From NCBI GenBank assembly GCA_021778875.1, contig JAJYBT010000265.1:1-5364 (forward strand): a stretch of 5,364 bases of DNA. Reading direction: 5' to 3'. How positions within the stretch are numbered: position 1 is the stretch's first letter; each line of letters begins with the position of its first letter. Source of the DNA: Acidobacteriota bacterium. GTDB taxonomy: Bacteria; Acidobacteriota; Terriglobia; Terriglobales; Acidobacteriaceae. Made by a program: the position numbers and the translations under genes. The notes under the pieces were generated by a model that saw nothing but the letters and a program-made list of their open reading frames with translations, made no database searches and had not been told where the DNA came from. Positions 1 to 5,364 of the stretch are shown in pieces.

Positions 1-430
1 CATAGTCGGCGGCCGCATCCAGATCGGCGGTGACGGCGTCAGGGTCAAGACCGGAGACGGCTTTGACAACGGCGTCCTGGCCGGAGAACTCGCTGGTGCC
101 CCCGCCGTTGGGGCCGTGGCCGGAGAGCAGGTCGGGCGCGACAACGATGAATCCCTGCCCTGCCAGTTCGTCGGCCATTTCCTTGGCCCAGTCGCTGAGG
201 CCGAAGATCTCGTGAATGAGAATGACGACCGTGGCCTTGTTCTTGACCTCGGGGTAGACGACAAATGCCTGCACGGTGCGGCCATCGTGCTTGAGGTTGA
301 CGTACTCGTGGTGGCGAGGCGATGCATCCAGCCGGGACTTGGCCCAGTCCTGGGCGGGGCTGGAAACGGCAGCGAGTGGAAGCAGCATAGCCGCTGCGAG
401 ACTGAGAATCCGGGGAATCGATTTCATCAT
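1..430 (-). CDS. Exported dienelactone hydrolase-family alpha/beta hydrolase, C-terminus cut by window edge
   Basis: The frame reads from ATG at 430 to the left edge, giving 143 residues with no stop. Residues 1-26 look like a Sec signal peptide: MMKSIPR, then a hydrophobic Leu/Ala stretch, then a likely cleavage after Ser-Pro-Ala before Gln27. The mature part has the first strands of the alpha/beta hydrolase fold. The stretch VVILIHEIFGL (68-78), followed by DWAKEMADELAGQGFIVVAPDL (80-101), is the usual start of the DLH family (PF01738). Glu74 matches the Glu next to the nucleophile in characterised dienelactone hydrolases. The Cys (or Ser) nucleophile, Asp and His would lie beyond the window, so activity cannot be judged. 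Family members hydrolyse dienelactones or other esters; the substrate here is unknown. Export suggests a periplasmic role. ATG at 427 is an alternative start. No Shine-Dalgarno precedes either ATG. The gene lies 227 bases after cusA, on the same strand, and is probably transcribed from its own promoter. Confidence 0.88.
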   Translation of the reverse strand, partial: MMKSIPRILSLAAAMLLPLAAVSSPAQDWAKSRLDASPRHHEYVNLKHDGRTVQAFVVYPEVKNKATVVILIHEIFGLSDWAKEMADELAGQGFIVVAPDLLSGHGPNGGGTSEFSGQDAVVKAVSGLDPDAVTADLDAAADY

Positions 431-437
431 GCACAGG

Positions 438-467
438 AGTCTAGCCACAATACACAACTGGTTGCAA
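438..467 (-). promoter_or_regulatory. Possible sigma-70-like promoter of the hydrolase gene, close enough for a leaderless mRNA
   Basis: Read on the minus strand there is a TTGCAA (467-462) as -35 and a TAGACT (443-438) as -10, separated by 18 bases. Each matches the consensus at four of six positions. Only seven bases separate the -10 from the ATG at 430, so transcription would begin at or just before the start codon. This agrees with the absence of a Shine-Dalgarno sequence there. It is a motif match only; other weak hexamers exist in the gap. Confidence 0.35.
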
Positions 468-657
468 GAGGCAGACCTTCAGAAGGCAGCCAATCTGTCT
501 TGCTACACCGGCGCGTTGACCTTTGGCCAATAGCGGAAGTCACAGAATGTGGCTTTGCCGAAGCCGCAAACGTAGACGGCGGGCTAAAGGGATGGCTCGA
601 TGCATGCGCAACGCTTCGCCCCGCTTGTTGCTTGGCGTGGGATCGGATATCGGCAGC

Positions 658-3600
658 TCACTCTGCCATGTGCTGTTCCTGCTTTGCTGCAAGCAGGCCC
701 CGGCGCAAGTCCCGGCGCTTGATGAGCAGAAAGAAGACCGGCACAAGGATCAGCACGTGAATGGTGGACGTAATCATTCCGCCGACAATCGGGGCCGCGA
801 TGGGCTTCATGACGTCGGAGCCGATGCCGGTCTCCCACAGGATGGGCGCGAGACTGAGAATGACCGCCGTCACCGTCATCAGCTTTGGACGCAGTCGCTG
901 TACCGCTCCGTCGATAACGGCCTCCTCCAGCACTTGCTCCGTCATCGGCTCCCCGTGAGCCGCGTGACGCTGGAATGCCTCATGCAGGTACACCACCATC
1001 ACAACGCCTGTCTCAACGGCGATGCCAAACAGCGCAATGTAGCCCACCCACACGGCAACGCTGAAGTTATAGCCCATCATCCACTGCAGCAGCAGCCCGC
1101 CGGACATGGCATACAGTGTGGGAAAGATCAGCACCGCCGCCTCCGTTGCCGATTTAAAGACGAGATAGAGCAGCATAAAGATGACGAAGAAGACAATGGG
1201 GAGGATGATTTTGAGACGCTCTTTGGCGCGCATTTCGAACTCATATTCGCCGGCCCAGCGCCAGGTGTAGCCTGCGGAGAGCGCCAGGGATTGCTGCATC
1301 AGTTTGTTAGCGCGGTCAACAAAGCCGCCGTAGTCGTGCGTCTTCAAATCGAGATACACATAGCCGGTCAACGCGCCATCCTCATCGCGAATCATCGCGG
1401 GACCGCGCGAGAAATAGACCCGTGCCACTGCGCTGACCGGAATCTGCTCGCCAGACGGAGTCGCGATGAGCGCCCGCGACAGGTCCTCAGGATGATCGCG
1501 GAAGTCGCGCTGATAGCGCACGGCGATGGGGAAGCGCTCGCGGCCTTCCACATTCTGCGCAATGTTCGCTCCGCCGATTTCCGAACTGATGACGCGCTGC
1601 ACGTCTGCCACTGTCAGGCCGTAGCGCGCAGCCTCGGGGCGGTTTACCTCCACATTCAGATAGAAGCCCTGCGAGACGCGCTCTGCAAAAGCAGAGCTGG
1701 TCTGCGGCATGCTGGAGAGTATCTGTTGCATGCGCGCTCCAATGTCTTCAATGTGCGCCAGATCCGGCCCCTGAATCTTGATTCCGATTGAAGTCTTGAT
1801 GCCGGTCAGTTCCATGTCCAGGCGATTGCGCACAGGCATCGTCCATGTATTGGTGAGCCCCGGGAACTGCAGCTTCTCATCCATTTGCTGAATCAGCTTC
1901 TCGTAGGTCATGCCGACGCGCCACTGCTCGCGCGGCTTCAGCATGATGGTGGTGTCATACATGTCCAGCGGGGCGTTGTCCGTGGCGCTGTCTGAGCGGC
2001 CTACGGTTCCAAACACGGTGGACACTTCAGGAAACGAGCGTATGATGCGATCCTGCTCCTGCATCAGCGAGACCGCCTGCGTGATGGAAATCCCTGGCAG
2101 CGCGCTGGGCATATAAAGCGCAGAACCCTCATACAGCGCGGGCATGAACTGGCTGCCCAGGCGGAAATAGAGGGGAATAGTCACGCCAAGAAAGATGAGA
2201 TTCAGGACAATCACGAGCTTCCAGTGCCGCAGGCTCCAGCGCAGAACAGGAAGATACATGGCCTGCGTGATGCGCGCCGCGGGATTCTTTGCCTCGGGGC
2301 GAAGCTTTCCGCGCAGGAACAGCGGCATGAGCGCCGGGACCAGCGTGATGGAAAGCAGCGAGGAGAACATTAGCGCCAGCGACTTGGTCCAGGCCAGCGG
2401 GCGGAACATGCGGCCCTCCTGCGCTTCAAGCAGAAACACGGGCAGGAAAGAAACCACGATGATGATGAGCGAGTAAAAAAGCGCGGGGCCAACCTGCTGC
2501 GCCGCGCCCACCAGAATGCGTCGCCGCTCCGTCTCGTCCGGCACGTCATCGCGCTCCGCGAGATGGCGATGTCCGTTTTCCACCATCACGATGGCAGCGT
2601 CAATGAGCACGCCGACGGCCAGCGCCAGGCCGCCCAGCGACATGATGTTGGAACTGACGTGCAGGTAATACATGGGGATGAATGCAGCGACCACGGCGAT
2701 GGGCAGCGTGAGAATGGGGACAAGCGCCGAGCGGAAATGGAACAGAAACACGATACTCACGAAACTCACAATGATTGCCTCTGCAATCAAATCGCGCTTG
2801 AGCGTGTGAATCGATTCATTGATCAGCCATGAGCGGTCGTAGCCTGTCACAATCTCAACGCCGGAGGGCAGCGACGGGGCAATCTCGCGGAACTTTGCCT
2901 TGACCCCGTTAATCACGTTGAGCGCATTCATGCCGTAGCGCATGACGACGATTCCGCCTACGGTTTCGCCTTCGCCCTGCCAGTCAGCGGCGCCGCGCCG
3001 CACGTCGGGGCCAAACGTAACCGTGCCCAGATCGCGCACCAGCACGGGCGTGCCGTTCTTTGTCGCCACGGGAACATTCTCGAGATCGGCGAGAGAACGG
3101 AGATAGCCGAGGCCGCGAACCATGTATTCCGCGCCGCTCATCTCGAGCACATCGCCGCCCACTTCATTCGTGCTCTGGCGGACGCGTTCAATCACAGTGC
3201 CGGCGGAGATGCCGTACGAGAAGAGCTTGTTGGGATCAAGATTCACCTGATACTGACGCACGAAGCCGCCGATGCTCGCCACCTCTGCGACGCCGGGCAC
3301 GGTTTCAAGCTGATAGCGAAGGAACCAGTCCTGGAGCGCGCGCAGGTCGGCCAGGCTCCTGTTGTGGCTGCGGTCAACGATGGCGTACTCATACACCCAG
3401 CCGGCTCCGGTTGCATCCGGGCCGATTGCAGGATGCACATCCGGCGGAAGCTTGCCCGCGATCTGCTGCAGGTATTCGATGACGCGCGACCGTGCCCAGT
3501 AGAGATCGGTGCCATCCTGGAAGACGACGAAGACATACGAGTCGCCAAACATGGTCTGCGCGCGCACGCTCTTGACCTGCGGCGCTGCCAGCAGCGCGGA

Positions 3601-3810
3601 GACAATCGGGTATGTGACCTGATCTTCAATCACATTCGGAGGCTCTCCCTGCCACTCCGTGTGAATGATGACCTGCACGTCGCTGATGTCGGGGAGTGCA
3701 TCGAGCGGCACGTGCCGAAGGCACCATAGACCGGCAACAAACAAAAGAGCTACGCTTGTGAAAACCAGAAATGGATTGCGCGCGCACCAGGCAATGATTC
3801 GTGAAATCAT
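658..3810 (-). CDS. cusA: CusA-type Cu(I)/Ag(I) efflux RND pump, inner-membrane subunit
   Basis: This is a complete 1050-residue pump, the normal length for heavy-metal RND (HME) proteins. It uses proton influx to move metal from the periplasm or cytoplasm to an outer-membrane channel via CusB. Twelve membrane segments are visible: TM1 near 10-30, TM2-6 at about 342-500, TM7 near 530-550, TM8-12 at about 867-1030, with two large periplasmic loops. Compared from memory with E. coli CusA, the cleft methionine triad M573/M623/M672 corresponds to Met567 (LYMPSALPG), Met617 (APLDMYDTT) and Met666 (RNRLDMELTG). The proton-relay residues A399, D405, E412, E939 and K984 correspond to Ala398, Asp404, Glu411, Glu933 and Lys976. 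TM4 reads VLIDAAIVMVEN, the HME4 form, not the DFG form of CzcA. The start is set at ATG 3810, six bases after GGGAGG; GTG at 3813 is in frame but only three bases from it. The gene overlaps the cusB stop. Residues are numbered from the ATG. Confidence 0.95.
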   Translation of the reverse strand: MISRIIAWCARNPFLVFTSVALLFVAGLWCLRHVPLDALPDISDVQVIIHTEWQGEPPNVIEDQVTYPIVSALLAAPQVKSVRAQTMFGDSYVFVVFQDGTDLYWARSRVIEYLQQIAGKLPPDVHPAIGPDATGAGWVYEYAIVDRSHNRSLADLRALQDWFLRYQLETVPGVAEVASIGGFVRQYQVNLDPNKLFSYGISAGTVIERVRQSTNEVGGDVLEMSGAEYMVRGLGYLRSLADLENVPVATKNGTPVLVRDLGTVTFGPDVRRGAADWQGEGETVGGIVVMRYGMNALNVINGVKAKFREIAPSLPSGVEIVTGYDRSWLINESIHTLKRDLIAEAIIVSFVSIVFLFHFRSALVPILTLPIAVVAAFIPMYYLHVSSNIMSLGGLALAVGVLIDAAIVMVENGHRHLAERDDVPDETERRRILVGAAQQVGPALFYSLIIIVVSFLPVFLLEAQEGRMFRPLAWTKSLALMFSSLLSITLVPALMPLFLRGKLRPEAKNPAARITQAMYLPVLRWSLRHWKLVIVLNLIFLGVTIPLYFRLGSQFMPALYEGSALYMPSALPGISITQAVSLMQEQDRIIRSFPEVSTVFGTVGRSDSATDNAPLDMYDTTIMLKPREQWRVGMTYEKLIQQMDEKLQFPGLTNTWTMPVRNRLDMELTGIKTSIGIKIQGPDLAHIEDIGARMQQILSSMPQTSSAFAERVSQGFYLNVEVNRPEAARYGLTVADVQRVISSEIGGANIAQNVEGRERFPIAVRYQRDFRDHPEDLSRALIATPSGEQIPVSAVARVYFSRGPAMIRDEDGALTGYVYLDLKTHDYGGFVDRANKLMQQSLALSAGYTWRWAGEYEFEMRAKERLKIILPIVFFVIFMLLYLVFKSATEAAVLIFPTLYAMSGGLLLQWMMGYNFSVAVWVGYIALFGIAVETGVVMVVYLHEAFQRHAAHGEPMTEQVLEEAVIDGAVQRLRPKLMTVTAVILSLAPILWETGIGSDVMKPIAAPIVGGMITSTIHVLILVPVFFLLIKRRDLRRGLLAAKQEQHMAE

Positions 3811-5364
3811 CACATGCCTCCCGCAGCGTTTATGCTCAGATGCTTTGTTTCAATGCTCTTTCCCTCACGCTGGACGCTCACTGTGACCTGCCAGGTGCCT
3901 TCTGACTCCAGTTGCAGCGAGCCTTCATAGTTGCCGTTGCCCTTGTCTGCAAGAGCAGCGGGGACGCGCACGGCGGCCATTCCCATGGCAGGCATGGCCG
4001 GCATCAGGAAGATCGCGCTGACCTGCGCGCCGGCGAGCGGCTTGCCATCAGGGCCGGTTAACTTTACGCGCACGATGTTTGCGCCTTTGCGCGCCGGCGA
4101 GGGCTGCGTGCTCAGGTCAATCTGCACCTGCGAAGGCGGCGCTGCGCTTGATGCTGCGGAGGGTTGCTGCGCCGGGGGCACAAAAGAGCCGAAAGCTGCC
4201 TGCAACTGCGCCTCCGAGTCCACCAGAAAGTTGGCCGAGCTGACAACCTGTTCGCCGGCCTTGAGGCCGCTGAGCACAATGACGGAATCGCCAATCTGCA
4301 ACCCTGTCTCAATCGTGCGAGGTTCCAGATTACCGCCTCCGTGATCGATGAATGCGATGGCGCGTGAACCCGTGCGCAACACTGCGGTGGACGGCACAAC
4401 CAGTTGCCGCCCCATCGGCGCTGCGATGGCGACATTGACATACATGCCCGGCTTGAGCACCACGCCGGGATTCGAAAAGATGAGGCGCACGCGCACGGTG
4501 CGCGTCGTCAAGTCCACCTGCGGCAGAATCTGATCGATGCGGCCGTTGAAGTGGCGGCCGGGATAAGCATCCACCGTGACCTGCGCAGGATCGCCCGGCT
4601 TCAGGCGGCCCACGTCGTTTTGAAACACGTTGGCGTAGACCCACACTGTAGACAGATCGGCAATTGTGTAGAGCTTCGTTTCAGGCTGCGCATACGCGTT
4701 GGGCAAGGCGTTGCGCTCTGTGATGTAGCCGGAGACGGGCGAATCAACAGAGATGTCGTGCTGCGCCTTGCCGCTTTGATCAAGGTCTGCGATCTGTCCC
4801 GCCGTGACGCCAAACTGCCGCAGCCGATCCGCGGCAGCCTGCACCAGCCATCCACCCTCATTGGTGGCCATGTCATGCGCACCCTTCGAAAACCGCTTCT
4901 GATTCTGCTTGGCAAGCAGATACTCCTGCTCGCTGCTCACCAGGTCCGGGCTGTAGATGGTGAACAGGCGCTGCCCCTTGCGCACGTACTGGTACGTCGC
5001 ATTCGCAAAAACGCTCTGAATCCATCCGGCATACCGGGTTTGCACATAAGCAAGCCGCTGCTCATCGATGTCCACGTTGCCGGGAACGTTCATCTGCTGG
5101 CTCACGTTCTTCATCTCAGCGGTTGCGGTCATCACGCCGATCTCCTGAAGCCGTCGCGGCGACAACTGCACCGAAGCCAGCGCAGGCTCGCTTCCAGCCG
5201 GGGACTCGCTGCTGTGCTTTGTGGGCTGCGCAGTCACCGCTGGACCGCGCGCAACAACAACATCGTCAACGGCGGCCTGGGGAGATGCGCCACTCTGGTG
5301 TCGAAGCACATACGCGAGCGATGCCGCCAGCGCAACACAAACAGCGATGGCCGCTGCCAATGCG
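3810..5364 (-). CDS. cusB: CusB-type RND periplasmic adaptor with C-terminal YtkA-like domain, N-terminus cut by window edge
   Basis: The frame is open to the right edge. A TTG at 5360 could be read as a start, but it falls inside a hydrophobic segment with no ribosome site visible, so the true start is probably outside the window. Numbering from that TTG gives 516 residues. Residues 1-19 form a signal or membrane anchor with no lipobox. Then follow a low-complexity Ala/Pro/Ser linker (20-66), the first lipoyl half (112-140, GWIQSVFANATYQYVRKGQ), a helical hairpin (about 140-195), the second lipoyl half (202-241, DSPVSGYITERNALPN), a beta-barrel (242-315) and a membrane-proximal domain (316-385). 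This order is that of the CusB/CzcB adaptors that join the RND pump to an outer-membrane channel. A Pro/Ala linker (394-412) leads to an extra YtkA/FixH-like beta domain (413-512) with the cluster MPAMPAMGM at 453-461. No N-terminal heavy-metal-binding (YTCPMHP-type) domain is visible. It is followed directly by cusA. The Cu/Ag assignment leans on that pump. Confidence 0.92.
   Translation of the reverse strand, partial: ALAAAIAVCVALAASLAYVLRHQSGASPQAAVDDVVVARGPAVTAQPTKHSSESPAGSEPALASVQLSPRRLQEIGVMTATAEMKNVSQQMNVPGNVDIDEQRLAYVQTRYAGWIQSVFANATYQYVRKGQRLFTIYSPDLVSSEQEYLLAKQNQKRFSKGAHDMATNEGGWLVQAAADRLRQFGVTAGQIADLDQSGKAQHDISVDSPVSGYITERNALPNAYAQPETKLYTIADLSTVWVYANVFQNDVGRLKPGDPAQVTVDAYPGRHFNGRIDQILPQVDLTTRTVRVRLIFSNPGVVLKPGMYVNVAIAAPMGRQLVVPSTAVLRTGSRAIAFIDHGGGNLEPRTIETGLQIGDSVIVLSGLKAGEQVVSSANFLVDSEAQLQAAFGSFVPPAQQPSAASSAAPPSQVQIDLSTQPSPARKGANIVRVKLTGPDGKPLAGAQVSAIFLMPAMPAMGMAAVRVPAALADKGNGNYEGSLQLESEGTWQVTVSVQREGKSIETKHLSINAAGGM
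3817..3822 (-). promoter_or_regulatory. Ribosome binding site of cusA, inside the end of cusB
   Basis: GGGAGG on the minus strand lies six bases before ATG 3810 and three bases before the in-frame GTG 3813. The spacing favours the ATG. The site is within the last codons of cusB, and the cusB TGA overlaps the ATG as TGATG, an arrangement that suits termination-reinitiation coupling. Confidence 0.75.

Noticed and set aside
45..434. 129-residue minus-strand open frame over the hydrolase region
   Set aside because: It is the wrong frame of the hydrolase gene; its product is Arg/Pro/Gln-rich, while the frame starting at ATG 430 gives a signal peptide and clear family motifs.
551..565. Hairpin GGCTT/AAGCC with a five-base loop, in the gap after cusA
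   Set aside because: The stem is only five pairs and no T-run follows it on the minus strand, so it is not a credible intrinsic terminator.
608..631. Inverted repeat GCAAC/GTTGC with a 14-base loop, shortly after the cusA stop
   Set aside because: The stem is short and the loop long, with no T-run; such repeats are expected by chance in this composition. It could at most be a weak mRNA-end structure.
116..760. 214-residue plus-strand open frame spanning the hydrolase, the intergenic gap and the end of cusA
   Set aside because: It runs antisense across two real genes, has no recognised motif and no convincing ribosome site.
523..1791. 422-residue open frame on the plus strand, opposite the 3' part of cusA, with a run of four histidines
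   Set aside because: It lies antisense to strongly conserved pump sequence, its protein is rich in Arg, His and Gln with no recognisable domain, and it is explained by the lack of stops opposite a GC-rich coding frame.
3243..3629. 128-residue minus-strand open frame inside cusA, a possible frameshifted product
   Set aside because: The cusA frame is intact through this region and matches family sequence throughout; this is an alternate-frame shadow.
5358..5360. TTG as the start codon of cusB
   Set aside because: The frame continues to the window edge without a stop, the TTG lies inside the hydrophobic anchor, and it lacks the positive N-terminal residues expected before such a segment. The gene is better treated as partial.

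Overview
The window shows three genes, all on the minus strand, so transcription runs from the right edge to the left. First comes a copper/silver efflux pair: a periplasmic adaptor of the CusB type (cut off at its N-terminus by the right edge) and a complete inner-membrane RND pump of the CusA type. After a 227-base gap comes the first part of an exported dienelactone hydrolase-family protein, cut off by the left edge.

cusB and cusA overlap by one base (TGATG), with the cusA ribosome binding site lying inside the end of cusB, so they form one operon and are probably translationally coupled. CusA would be the proton-driven trimer in the inner membrane, and CusB would link it to an outer-membrane channel. 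No outer-membrane factor (CusC type), no CusF chaperone and no regulator lies in the window; they may lie upstream, beyond the right edge. The metal assignment rests on the pump: it has the three cleft methionines and the transmembrane proton-relay residues of E. coli CusA (HME4, Cu(I)/Ag(I) type). It lacks the DFG-type TM4 motif of the Co/Zn/Cd CzcA pumps.

The most unusual part is CusB. Beyond the normal adaptor fold it has a Pro/Ala-rich linker and a C-terminal YtkA/FixH-like beta domain carrying a compact methionine cluster (MPAMPAMGM). Its N-terminal segment, where E. coli CusB binds Cu(I) through methionines, contains none.

The gap (431-657) holds a plausible promoter for the hydrolase gene and some weak hairpins, but no convincing intrinsic terminator. 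The hydrolase promoter sits so close to the ATG that the message may be leaderless.

The organism is a Gram-negative (an RND tripartite system needs an outer membrane) with moderately high GC. Protein style and the CusB-YtkA architecture would fit an Acidobacteriota-like soil bacterium, but this is a weak inference. The long plus-strand reading frames opposite cusA and cusB are composition shadows. Overall this is a metal-resistance operon with one distinctive adaptor variant, not a clearly new system.
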